Shown here piece after piece: positions 17,322 through 25,552 of a DNA stretch of 64,000 nucleotides; position 1 is the stretch's first letter, and each line of letters opens with the position of its first letter. The position numbers and the translations under genes were made by a program. Where the stretch lies: positions 519,390 to 583,389 of the forward strand of contig NZ_JBHZGL010000001.1 in the NCBI RefSeq assembly GCF_051900415.1. Direction: 5' to 3'. The DNA is from Frateuria_A sp051900415 (GTDB lineage Bacteria > Pseudomonadota > Gammaproteobacteria > Xanthomonadales > Rhodanobacteraceae). The notes beneath the pieces are model-generated. The model was not told the DNA's origin, did no database searches, and worked only from the letters and a program-made list of their open reading frames with translations.

Positions 17322-17819
17322 ATGAACCCCCTGCTGGCCTCCGCCCCGCCGCCCCCCGGCATCGAGATCTTCGAGCGCATCCTGGCTGCGCCCGCGGGGC
17401 TGATCCTGCTCGAGGGGTGCGACAACCAGGCGCTGATCGAGCAGTTCCGCGCCATCGTGCGTCGGAGCGGGCAGGCGGTATACCTGTGGCAGCCGGACCT
17501 GGGCCTGGGCAACCTGATCGATGCCCATGCGCGCGTACCGGGCAGCCAGCGCCTGGGCGCCGCGCTGCGTTACATGCAGCAGAGCATGCATTTTGGTGTC
17601 TACCTGCTGATGGGCCTGGAGCCGCCGCTGTCGGCGATGGACAGCACCCTGCTGCGCCAGCTGGCCAAACTGCCGGCCGGTCAAGTGCGCCGGGTGGTGC
17701 TGCTGGATGCCTCGCCGGCGCTGGTCGATCACCTGGGTGACATCGCCCTGGCGTTGAAGGGCCGGCCGGATGCCCCGCTGCGTCCGCGCCTGCGCGACGG
17801 CCGCTGGCTGTTCGCCTGA
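17322..17819 (+). CDS. Conserved-looking hypothetical protein
   Basis: This 165-residue soluble protein has alternating strands and helices (LILLEGCDNQALIEQFRAIV; AALRYMQQSMHFGVYLLMG; GQVRRVVLLDASPALVDHLG) and ends in a basic segment. I do not recognise the family. The pattern is loosely like a P-loop-less Rossmann fold. It lies 13 bases upstream of the GGDEF-EAL gene on the same strand and probably shares its transcript, hinting at a role next to cyclic-di-GMP signalling. No SD is visible, and a leaderless start is possible. Confidence 0.7.
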   Translation: MNPLLASAPPPPGIEIFERILAAPAGLILLEGCDNQALIEQFRAIVRRSGQAVYLWQPDLGLGNLIDAHARVPGSQRLGAALRYMQQSMHFGVYLLMGLEPPLSAMDSTLLRQLAKLPAGQVRRVVLLDASPALVDHLGDIALALKGRPDAPLRPRLRDGRWLFA

Positions 17820-17832
17820 AGCGGAGGAACGC

Positions 17833-20373
17833 GTGAACGCCGGCATCCTGGTGGTCGCTGCCCAGCGCGATTTGCGCCGGAACGTGTTCGACGCCCTCGA
17901 TGGCGCCGGCCACCCGACCATCCACACGGCCCGCGGCGTGCCGCATGCCGAGTTGCTGCTGGACGGTCGAGCGCCACTCATGCTGGCGGTGGTGGCGTTC
18001 GACGGTGACGAGATCGATGCGCAGGCCACCTGCGAGCAGTTGCGTCGCATCCCGGCCTGCGCCGAGGCGCCCATGATCGCGGTGATCGCCGATGGCGCCA
18101 CCGTCAAGCCCGGCCAGCTTCCAGCGGGCGTTTCCGACTGGCTGTATGCCTCGCAGGTGGAACTGGAGCTGGTCGCCCGCTGGCGCCGCACCCGGCCGCA
18201 GGCGGGCATGCCGGTACAGGCCGGTCCGGATCAATACCGCTTCGCGTTCGAGGAGGACGCGGGCGAATGGCTGATCGTCGAGCCGCAGACCGAGCGTGTG
18301 CTGGAAACCAGTTCGGCCGTGGTGCGGCACAGCCACCTCGAGGTCGAGCAGCTGGTGGGTAGGGGCCTGCGCGAGTTGCTGGCGTTCGAGGGCATTGCCA
18401 TCGAACACGTGCTGCAGCAGGCCGATCGTCGCTGGTACGCGTGCCAGCGGCGCTCCAGCCGTGGCGCCGACACCGGCCAGGCCAGCGCGCGGCGGATCCG
18501 CTACGGCGAACAGGATGCGATCGCGCTGCTGTTCCGCAGCGACCGCGCCGACATTCGTGCCGAGGCCGCCCTGAGCCTGCTTTCGCGCATGTTCGCTTCG
18601 GCCAGCGGTATCGACACGCAGAAGGTCGCCGCCCGGCTGTTGGTCGACGAACTGGGCCTGGACTATCTCGCCCTGTGGTCGTCGCGGCCGGCCGAAGGAG
18701 CCTCCGGCCCCAACCTGTTGATCCAGCTGTGGCGCGGCGAGGACCAACCCTGGCCCGCGCCGGCCCAGCAGAACGTGCTGCGGCAGGTGCTGGACGGCAA
18801 GACGGTGCTGCACCCGACCGATGCGCGCAAGCTCGGTGCCAGCGATCCGTTGGTCGGGATGCTGGGCGTGTCCGGTTTCGCGGGCCTGCCGCTGTTCGAC
18901 GAGCGGCGCTCGGTGCTGGGCGCCCTGCTGGTCGGCAGCCGTACGCCGTTCGGCGACATGGGCCTTGTCGAGCCGGTGCTGCGCTGCGCCGCGGCGCGCT
19001 TCGCGCATGCGCAGGAGCTGCGGCTGACCCGCGAGCAGGGCCGCGCCGAAGGCCTGATCGATGCGCTGACCGGCCTGCCCAACCGCCTGCTGTTCAACGA
19101 CCGCCTGGACACCATCATCCGCGAGGCGCACCGCACCCGCGAAACCTTCGCCGTGCTGTTCGTCGACCTGGACCGCTTCAAGGACATCAACGACACGCTC
19201 GGCCACGCAGCCGGCGACCACGTGCTCAAGACGGTCACCCACCGCCTGTGCTCCAGCGTGCGCGCCTCCGACACCGTGGCCCGCTATGCCGGCGACGAGT
19301 TCGTGGTGGTGCTGCGCCACATCATCAAGAACGACGACGTGCTGCGCGTGGCCGAGAAGATCGTGCAGGTGATGGAGGCGCCGCTGAAGATCGCCGGCGA
19401 GGAAGCGCCGCTGAAGGTCACCGCCTCGATCGGCGTGAGCTTCTACCCCGACGACGCGCTCGACGCCGAAACCCTGCTCAAACACGCCGACGAGGCGATG
19501 TATGCGGCCAAGCGCCAGGGCCGCAACAACTTCCAGTTCTACGAGATCAGCCCCGAACAGGCGCAGCAGCACGACGTGCTGCTCAAGACCCGCCTGCGCC
19601 ACGCCGAGGGCAACGGCGAACTGCGCGTGTTCTACCAGCCGCAGGTCGACGCCGAAAGCGAGGACATCGTCGGCATGGAGGCGCTGGTGCGCTGGGAGCA
19701 CCCGGAACTGGGCCCGATCAGCCCCGGCGTGTTCATCCCGCTGGCCGAGGAGACCGGCCTGATCGTCTCGCTCGGCGCCTGGGTGCTGCGCACCGCCTGC
19801 CGCCAGGCGCATGAGTGGGAGGAGAAGTACGGCCTGCGCCTGCGCCTGGGTGTCAACCTCTCGGCCGTGCAGCTGATGGAGCCGGACCTGCTGGACACCG
19901 TGACCGCTGCGCTGGCCGAGTCGGGCCTGGACCCACGCCTGCTGGAGCTGGAGGTCACCGAGAGCATCAGCATCAAGGCGGTGCCCAATCTTGTGGAGAA
20001 CCTGCACGGCCTGCACCGGCTCGGCTGCCGTATCGCCATCGACGATTTCGGCACGGGTGCCGCCTCGCTGGACTACCTGCGCAAGTTGCCGGCCGACCGC
20101 ATCAAGATCGACCAGAGCTTCGTGCGCAACATCGGCATCGATCCGGACGACGAGGCGATCGTGCGCGCCACCATCGAGATGGCGCACCGCCTGAAGCGCG
20201 GCGTGGTGGCCGAGGGCGTGGAGATCGAGCAGCACCTGAAGTTCCTGCGCGCCAACCACTGCGACGAGCTGCAGGGCTACCTGTTCTGCCGTCCGCTGCC
20301 GCACCCCAGCTTCGACCGCCTGCTGGCCGAGCGCCAGCGCCTGCTGGCCGAGCCGCAGGCCAACGTGGCGTGA
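17833..20373 (+). CDS. Diguanylate cyclase/phosphodiesterase (GGDEF-EAL) with N-terminal receiver-like and GAF-like regions
   Basis: This 846-residue protein starts at GTG 17833, preceded by GGAGG at 17823. Residues about 1-115 look like a receiver fold without a clear phospho-acceptor set. About 240-400 is GAF-like (ALSLLSRMFASASGIDTQKVAARLL...). GGDEF is at about 410-570 with the variant core AGDEF (486-490). EAL follows with E616-A-L (MEALVRWEHPELGPISPG) and DDFGTG. Both catalytic motifs look complete enough for activity, so it may make or degrade cyclic di-GMP. No transmembrane segment was seen. Confidence 0.9.
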   Translation: MNAGILVVAAQRDLRRNVFDALDGAGHPTIHTARGVPHAELLLDGRAPLMLAVVAFDGDEIDAQATCEQLRRIPACAEAPMIAVIADGATVKPGQLPAGVSDWLYASQVELELVARWRRTRPQAGMPVQAGPDQYRFAFEEDAGEWLIVEPQTERVLETSSAVVRHSHLEVEQLVGRGLRELLAFEGIAIEHVLQQADRRWYACQRRSSRGADTGQASARRIRYGEQDAIALLFRSDRADIRAEAALSLLSRMFASASGIDTQKVAARLLVDELGLDYLALWSSRPAEGASGPNLLIQLWRGEDQPWPAPAQQNVLRQVLDGKTVLHPTDARKLGASDPLVGMLGVSGFAGLPLFDERRSVLGALLVGSRTPFGDMGLVEPVLRCAAARFAHAQELRLTREQGRAEGLIDALTGLPNRLLFNDRLDTIIREAHRTRETFAVLFVDLDRFKDINDTLGHAAGDHVLKTVTHRLCSSVRASDTVARYAGDEFVVVLRHIIKNDDVLRVAEKIVQVMEAPLKIAGEEAPLKVTASIGVSFYPDDALDAETLLKHADEAMYAAKRQGRNNFQFYEISPEQAQQHDVLLKTRLRHAEGNGELRVFYQPQVDAESEDIVGMEALVRWEHPELGPISPGVFIPLAEETGLIVSLGAWVLRTACRQAHEWEEKYGLRLRLGVNLSAVQLMEPDLLDTVTAALAESGLDPRLLELEVTESISIKAVPNLVENLHGLHRLGCRIAIDDFGTGAASLDYLRKLPADRIKIDQSFVRNIGIDPDDEAIVRATIEMAHRLKRGVVAEGVEIEQHLKFLRANHCDELQGYLFCRPLPHPSFDRLLAERQRLLAEPQANVA

Positions 20374-20377
20374 GTCC

Positions 20378-20441
20378 GTAGGGTGGGCTTCAGCCCACCT
20401 TCCTACGCCTTACCCAACGTGCTGGGCTGATGCCCACCCGA
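20378..20441. repeat. REP-like unit, one good and one degenerate arm
   Basis: GTAGGGTGGGCTTCAGCCCA at 20378 matches the unit at 2677. The partner arm (CGTGCTGGGCTGATGCCCAC, about 20420-20441) is degenerate. It lies directly after the GGDEF-EAL stop. Confidence 0.75.
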
Positions 20442-20545
20442 CGACAGCTACCCTTGAACCTGGCGGTCCATGCCGCATCTCTGCTCGTGTGCCGTCGTCC
20501 GTCGACGGCTTTTTTTGGACTGGCCAGCCATCGTGACGCCCGTGT

Positions 20546-20572
20546 GAACTTGCGCTGCTGCCGCTTGTCTGA
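20546..20572 (+). promoter_or_regulatory. Sigma-E type promoter of rpoE
   Basis: GAACTT (20546-20551), a 16-base spacer and TCTGA (20568-20572) match the extracytoplasmic sigma-E consensus GGAACTT-N15/16-GTCTGA almost exactly. Transcription would start near 20578, giving a leader of about 55 bases before rpoE. This implies that the sigma factor drives its own gene. Confidence 0.75.
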
Positions 20573-20632
20573 GGCCGGCGCGTTACCATCCGGCTGGCGC
20601 CACCCAAGCGGTTATCGAAGGAGACGGCCCGG

Positions 20633-21229
20633 ATGGGCGAAAACGAACTGGATAGCGCCCTGGTCGAGCGTGTCCAAAACGGCGACCGGCGCGCCTTCGA
20701 CCTGCTGGTGCGCAAGTACCAGCACAAGGTCATCGGCCTGATCTCCCGCTACGTCAACAACTACGCCGAGTGCGAGGACGTGGCGCAGGAAGCCTTCGTC
20801 CGCGCCTGGCGGGCGATCGGCTCGTTCCGCGGCGACAGCCAGTTCTATACCTGGATGTACAAGATCGCGGTCAACACGGCCAAGAACCATCTGGTCGCAA
20901 TGGGGCGCCGCCCGCCCATGGACGACATCGCGGCCGAAGACGCGGTTTTCCTGACCGGCGCCGAGCGGATGCAGGAGGGCGCCACGCCCGAGCGCGAACT
21001 ACTTAGGCAGGAAATTGAACAAACCGTCTTCGACACTGTCCAAGCGCTGCCAGAGGAGCTGCGGACCGCCATCACGCTGCGCGAGGTGGACGGCCTGAGC
21101 TATGAGGAAATCGCCGAGGCGATGGGCTGTCCCATCGGTACCGTGCGTTCGCGGATCTTCCGTGCGCGCGAAGCGATCGATCAGCAACTGCGGCCACTGC
21201 TCTCGGACCGCGAGGATCAACCGACATGA
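20633..21229 (+). CDS. rpoE: RNA polymerase sigma-E factor
   Basis: This 198-residue extracytoplasmic-function sigma factor has region 2 (about residues 20-95; YAECEDVAQEAFVRAWRAIG and FYTWMYKIAVNTAKNH), a linker with ERMQEGATPERELL, and region 4 (about 130-190; LPEELRTAITLREVDGLSYE and GTVRSRIFRAREAI). It directs transcription of envelope-stress genes. A sigma-E promoter lies 61 bases upstream, indicating autoregulation. The start codon of the anti-sigma gene overlaps its stop (ATGA), so the pair is translationally coupled. AAGGAG is visible about nine bases before the ATG. Confidence 0.95.
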   Translation: MGENELDSALVERVQNGDRRAFDLLVRKYQHKVIGLISRYVNNYAECEDVAQEAFVRAWRAIGSFRGDSQFYTWMYKIAVNTAKNHLVAMGRRPPMDDIAAEDAVFLTGAERMQEGATPERELLRQEIEQTVFDTVQALPEELRTAITLREVDGLSYEEIAEAMGCPIGTVRSRIFRAREAIDQQLRPLLSDREDQPT

Positions 21230-21870
21230 CGCAAGACCAACGTGAACACCTTTCGGCCGGCATCGACGGCGAACTCGCCCGCGAGGAGTTGCGCTTCCTG
21301 CTGCGCCGCTTCGAGCACGACGCCGAACTGAGGCAGACCTGGACGCGCTACCACCTGGCGCGTGACGGGCTGCGCCGGGAGTTGCCGGCGTTCGCGTCGG
21401 CCGGGTTCGCGGCACGCGTCGAACAGGCGATCGCGCAGGAGTCCGACGCCAAGGCAGGGCGCCGCGCGCCGCACTGGCTGCGCTGGTCCGCCGGCGGTGC
21501 CATTGCCGCCAGCGTCGCCGTGGCCGCGCTGATGATCGCCCGGCCGGTGACGGACGAGGATCGTGCGTCCACGGGGCTGGCGCAGAGCACGCCGGCCGCC
21601 GGGCTCACGGTCCCGGCGGAACCGGCCGCGCCCGCCGCGGTACCGCCCTGGCTCAGCGGCGACACCGCCTCCCGCTACAGTCAACAGGCTGCTGCCACGC
21701 TCGGGGAAAGCTATGGTGCAGGGCTGATGCCCTACGCGCGCAGCCTGTCGCCCTATCGCGTGCAGCCGGTGCGTGTGCCCAGCGACGAACCGGGCTACTA
21801 CCTGTTGATCGATCCGCAGCGGGCAGCCACCGCCCGCTATCCGCGCCAGGCGACTGCCGGCGCCCAGTGA
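21226..21870 (+). CDS. rseA: Sigma-E anti-sigma factor (RseA-like)
   Basis: This 214-residue single-pass inner-membrane protein has the N-terminal cytoplasmic RseA domain (about residues 5-80; LSAGIDGELAREELRFLLRR, TWTRYHLARDGLR). One membrane helix follows (about 88-108, SAGGAIAASVAVAALMIARP), then a periplasmic tail ending in an alanine-rich segment. RseA holds the sigma factor at the membrane and is cut during envelope stress. The gene overlaps rpoE by four bases. No RseB/MucB gene follows; the protease gene comes next. Confidence 0.88.
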   Translation: MTQDQREHLSAGIDGELAREELRFLLRRFEHDAELRQTWTRYHLARDGLRRELPAFASAGFAARVEQAIAQESDAKAGRRAPHWLRWSAGGAIAASVAVAALMIARPVTDEDRASTGLAQSTPAAGLTVPAEPAAPAAVPPWLSGDTASRYSQQAAATLGESYGAGLMPYARSLSPYRVQPVRVPSDEPGYYLLIDPQRAATARYPRQATAGAQ

Positions 21871-21979
21871 CCTGCTTCCGCGTGTCCCCGCCGCGGTCGT
21901 CTTCCCCCTAGCCATCGGCCGGCCCGCCTCGCGGGCCTGCACGGTTGCGCCCCTGTTTTCGCCTGAAGGAGGAGAACCC

Positions 21980-23464
21980 ATGAACCGAATTCCCCTGTGT
22001 ACCCTGGCTTGCTGCGTGCTGATGGGCCTGGTGACGGCCGGTTGCGCCCAGGCCGAACCGCCGGCTGCCCAGGCCAACGCGCCGGCAGCCAAGAGTGCGC
22101 CCGCGCCGGCGATGGCCAGCCTGCCGGACTTCACCGGCATCGTGAAGAAGAACGCACCCGCCGTGGTGCACGTGGAGGCCAAGTACAACGGCCAGCGCCG
22201 CGAGCCGCGCACGCAGGCGGGCATGCGGGACGATCCGCAGATGGAACTGTTCCGTCGCTTCTTCGGCATGCCGATGATGCCTTCGCCGGAGGAGCAGGAG
22301 CACACCTCGCTCGGCTCGGGTTTCATCATCTCCAGCGACGGCTACATCCTGACCAACAACCACGTGGTCGACGGCGCCGATACCGTCACCGTTCGCCTGC
22401 AGGACCGGCGCACCCTTACCGCCAAGGTGGTCGGCACCGACCCGAGCTACGACATCGCGTTGCTCAAGGTGGACCAGAGCGGCCTGCCGGCGGTATCGAT
22501 CGGCGAATCGCGTTCGCTCGAGCCGGGCCAGTGGGTGCTGGCGATCGGCTCGCCGTTCGGCCTGGACTACACGGTGACGCAGGGCATCGTCAGTGCCGTC
22601 GGTCGCAACCTGGGAAGCGGCGATCAGCCCTATACCTCCTTCATCCAGACCGACGTGCCGATCAACCGCGGTAATTCCGGCGGCCCGCTGTTCAACCTGC
22701 AGGGCCAGGTCGTCGGCATCAACTCGCAGATCTATTCCAACACCGGCGGCTACCTGGGCGTGTCGTTCTCGATTCCGATCGACGTCGCCATGAGCGCCGT
22801 GCAGCAGATCAAGGACCACGGCTACGTCACCCGCGGCCAGCTCGGCGTGCAGGTGCGCGGCGTAGACAGCCAGATCGCCAAGGCGCTCAACATGGACAAC
22901 CCGCGCGGCGCCATCGTGGGTGTGGTGCAGGACGGTAGCGCCGCCGAAAAGGCAGGCATCCAGGTCGGTGACATCATCACCGGCTACAACGGCCAGCCCA
23001 TCATGGACGCCGGCGACCTGCCGCCGGTGGTCGGCATGACCAAGCCGGGCACCAAGGTGCCGGTGGAGATCCTGCGCAATGGCAAGAAGCAGACCGTTCA
23101 GGTGACGGTAGGCGAAGCGCCGCACGACAAGGCCGGCGCCAGCGGCGGCGACCACTCGCCGGTGCAGTCCGGTTCGGCGGCGCTGGGGCTGAGCGTGCGC
23201 GAGCTGGACGAGGATGCCCGCCAGCAGCTGGACCTGAAGAAGGGCGAAGGCGTGCTGATCGCCGACATCACCGGCCCGGTCGCGGCGCGCGCCGGCCTGC
23301 AGCCGGGGGATGTGGTCCTTCGCGTGGGCCAGCAGAACGTCGGCAGCGTCTCGGCCTTCCGCGCGGCGACCAAGGACGTCAAACCGGGCGATACGGTGCT
23401 GCTTCTGGTGCGCCGTGGTGATGACACCCGCTTCATCGCCCTGACCGTGCCTTCAGACAAGTAG
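21980..23464 (+). CDS. mucD: Periplasmic serine endoprotease, Do/DegQ-like (MucD)
   Basis: This 494-residue HtrA-family protease has an N-terminal export signal MNRIPLCTLACCVLMGLVTAG with a cysteine right after it. The trypsin-like domain has the triad H128 (NNHVVD), D158 (YDIALLK) and S233 (GNSGGPL). Two PDZ domains follow (about residues 275-370 and 390-490). It degrades or refolds damaged envelope proteins. AAGGAGGAG before the ATG is a strong SD. It lies 109 bases after rseA, so it is probably part of the sigma-E regulon. The cysteine could be lipidated, but the lipobox (TAGC) is not ideal. Confidence 0.93.
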   Translation: MNRIPLCTLACCVLMGLVTAGCAQAEPPAAQANAPAAKSAPAPAMASLPDFTGIVKKNAPAVVHVEAKYNGQRREPRTQAGMRDDPQMELFRRFFGMPMMPSPEEQEHTSLGSGFIISSDGYILTNNHVVDGADTVTVRLQDRRTLTAKVVGTDPSYDIALLKVDQSGLPAVSIGESRSLEPGQWVLAIGSPFGLDYTVTQGIVSAVGRNLGSGDQPYTSFIQTDVPINRGNSGGPLFNLQGQVVGINSQIYSNTGGYLGVSFSIPIDVAMSAVQQIKDHGYVTRGQLGVQVRGVDSQIAKALNMDNPRGAIVGVVQDGSAAEKAGIQVGDIITGYNGQPIMDAGDLPPVVGMTKPGTKVPVEILRNGKKQTVQVTVGEAPHDKAGASGGDHSPVQSGSAALGLSVRELDEDARQQLDLKKGEGVLIADITGPVAARAGLQPGDVVLRVGQQNVGSVSAFRAATKDVKPGDTVLLLVRRGDDTRFIALTVPSDK

Positions 23465-23478
23465 ACCCGCGCCTGACC

Positions 23479-23551
23479 TGTAGGAGCCCGCTTGCGGGCG
23501 ATGCTTTGCCCGATGACGGACAAAGCATCGCTCCAGGCGGGCTCCTGCACA
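23479..23551. repeat. Paired palindrome (TGTAGGAGCCCGCTTGCGGG family)
   Basis: TGTAGGAGCCCGC at 23479 and CGATGCTTTG inside it are mirrored by CAAAGCATCG and GCGGGCTCCTGCACA, ending near 23551. This makes a long interrupted hairpin between mucD and lepA. It belongs with the 15034 palindrome. Confidence 0.8.
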
Positions 23552-23660
23552 GGCAAGCTTGGTGGGCGCTGTCCGTTTCCATGCGACAATACCGGGTTCG
23601 TATCGCCATCCCGGCGGTCCGCGGCCTTTGCAGGCCGCGAAAGCCCTACCAGCGTATTCC

Positions 23661-25451
23661 ATGGAACTGATCCGCAACTTCTCCATCATTGCCCACATCG
23701 ACCACGGCAAGTCGACGCTCGCCGACCGCATCATCCAGCTCTGCGGCGGCCTGAGCGAACGCGAGATGGAAGCGCAGGTGCTCGACAACAACCCGATCGA
23801 GCGCGAGCGCGGCATCACGATCAAGGCTCAGTCCGTGTCGCTGCCCTACACCGCGCGCGACGGCAAGACGTACCAGCTCAACTTCATCGATACGCCCGGG
23901 CACGTCGACTTCTCGTACGAGGTGTCGCGCTCGCTGGCCGCCTGCGAGGGCGCGCTGCTGGTGGTCGACGCGGCCCAGGGCGTGGAAGCGCAGTCGGTGG
24001 CCAACTGCTACACCGCAGTGGAGCAGGGGCTCGAAGTCGTGCCGGTGCTCAACAAGATCGACCTGCCCACGGCCGACCCGGACAAGGTCAAGGGCGAGAT
24101 CGAGGCGGTGATCGGCATCGACGCGGAGGAGGCGGTGGCGATCAGCGCCAAGACCGGCCAGAACGTCACCGAAGTGCTGGAGGCCATCGTTGCGCGCATC
24201 CCTCCGCCCAAGCCGCGCGATACCGACCGCCTGCAGGCGCTGATCATCGACTCCTGGTTCGACAACTACCTCGGCGTCATCTCGCTGGTGCGCGTGATGC
24301 AGGGCGAGATCAAGCCCGGCGACAAGCTGCTGGTGATGTCCACCGGCCGCGTGCACGAGGTCGACGACGTCGGCGTGTTCACGCCCAAGCGCAAGAAGCT
24401 GGAGAAGCTCGGTGCCGGCGAGGTGGGCTGGATCAACGCCTCGATCAAGGACGTGCACGGCGCGCCGGTCGGCGACACGCTGACCCTGGCCGCCAAGCCG
24501 GCGGAGAAGCCGCTGCCGGGTTTCCAGACCATGCAGCCGCGCGTGTTCGCCGGCCTGTTTCCGGTTTCCGCCGACGACTATCCGGCGATGCGCGAGGCGC
24601 TGGACAAGCTGCGCCTGAACGATGCGGCGCTGTTCTTCGAGCCCGAATCGTCCGAGGCGATGGGTTTCGGCTTCCGCTGCGGCTTCCTCGGCATGCTGCA
24701 CATGGAAATCGTGCAGGAACGCCTGGAGCGCGAGTACGACCTCGACCTCATTACCACCGCCCCGACGGTGGTCTACGAGGTGCTCAAGACCGACGGCACC
24801 GTGATGGATCTGGACAACCCGGCGAAACTGCCGCCGGTGCCGCAGATCGACGAGATCCGCGAGCCCATCATTGTCGCGAACATCCTTACGCCGCCGGACT
24901 ACATCGGCAACATCATCACCCTGTGCGAGGAAAAGCGCGGCGTGCAGCGCTCCATCCAGTACATGGCCACGCAGGTCCAGATCAGCTACGAGATGCCGCT
25001 GGCCGAGGTCGTGCTGGATTTCTTCGACCGCCTGAAGTCGGTCTCGCGCGGCTACGCCTCGATGGACTACCACCACGAGCGCTTCGAAGCCGGCCCGTTC
25101 GTGCGCGTGGATGTGTTGATCAACGGCGACCGCGTGGATGCGCTCAGCCTGATCGTGCACCGCAGCCATGCCGACCGCCGCGGCCGTGACCTGGTCGAGC
25201 GCATGAAGGACCTGATTCCGCGCCAGCAATTCGACGTGGCGATCCAGGCGGCCATCGGCGCGCAGATCATCGCCCGCTCCACGGTCAAGGCGCTGCGCAA
25301 GAACGTGCTGGCCAAGTGCTACGGCGGCGACGTCAGCCGCAAGAAGAAGCTTCTGGAGAAGCAGAAGGAAGGCAAGAAGCGCATGAAGCAAGTCGGCCGC
25401 GTGGAAATTCCGCAGGAGGCCTTCCTTGCCGTTCTGAAAGTGGATAAATAG
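23661..25451 (+). CDS. lepA: Elongation factor 4 (LepA)
   Basis: This 596-residue translational GTPase has G1 AHIDHGKST (about residues 10-18), G3 DTPGHVDFSYE, G4 NKIDLP, then EF-G-like domains and the LepA-specific C-terminal domain (YGGDVSRKKKLLEKQKEGKK). It acts on the ribosome, promoting back-translocation or relief of stalling. ATG 23661 was chosen because MELIRNFSIIAHIDHG matches the family start. The gene runs with lepB 101 bases downstream, the classical lepA-lepB pair. Confidence 0.97.
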   Translation: MELIRNFSIIAHIDHGKSTLADRIIQLCGGLSEREMEAQVLDNNPIERERGITIKAQSVSLPYTARDGKTYQLNFIDTPGHVDFSYEVSRSLAACEGALLVVDAAQGVEAQSVANCYTAVEQGLEVVPVLNKIDLPTADPDKVKGEIEAVIGIDAEEAVAISAKTGQNVTEVLEAIVARIPPPKPRDTDRLQALIIDSWFDNYLGVISLVRVMQGEIKPGDKLLVMSTGRVHEVDDVGVFTPKRKKLEKLGAGEVGWINASIKDVHGAPVGDTLTLAAKPAEKPLPGFQTMQPRVFAGLFPVSADDYPAMREALDKLRLNDAALFFEPESSEAMGFGFRCGFLGMLHMEIVQERLEREYDLDLITTAPTVVYEVLKTDGTVMDLDNPAKLPPVPQIDEIREPIIVANILTPPDYIGNIITLCEEKRGVQRSIQYMATQVQISYEMPLAEVVLDFFDRLKSVSRGYASMDYHHERFEAGPFVRVDVLINGDRVDALSLIVHRSHADRRGRDLVERMKDLIPRQQFDVAIQAAIGAQIIARSTVKALRKNVLAKCYGGDVSRKKKLLEKQKEGKKRMKQVGRVEIPQEAFLAVLKVDK

Positions 25452-25468
25452 TCAGGCCGGAATGTGGC

Positions 25469-25524
25469 CTTCGGGATTCGGGATTCGAAGAGCGGACTTG
25501 CGCTGCGAATCCCGAATCCCGAAG
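25469..25524. repeat. Perfect 19-bp inverted repeat between lepA and lepB
   Basis: CTTCGGGATTCGGGATTCG (25469-25487) and CGAATCCCGAATCCCGAAG (25506-25524) are exact inverse copies with an 18-base loop. Each arm also holds a direct repeat of GGGATTC. It would form a long RNA hairpin just ahead of lepB. No T-run follows. Confidence 0.9.
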
Positions 25525-25552
25525 TCCGATTCCCGGCTCAAAGGGAGCCACC

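Noticed and set aside
17284..20304. A 1006-codon minus-strand open frame opposite the GGDEF-EAL gene
   Set aside because: Its residues are histidine/glutamine/arginine-rich low-complexity text with no domain. The plus strand has complete GAF, GGDEF and EAL motifs. High GC creates such antisense frames.
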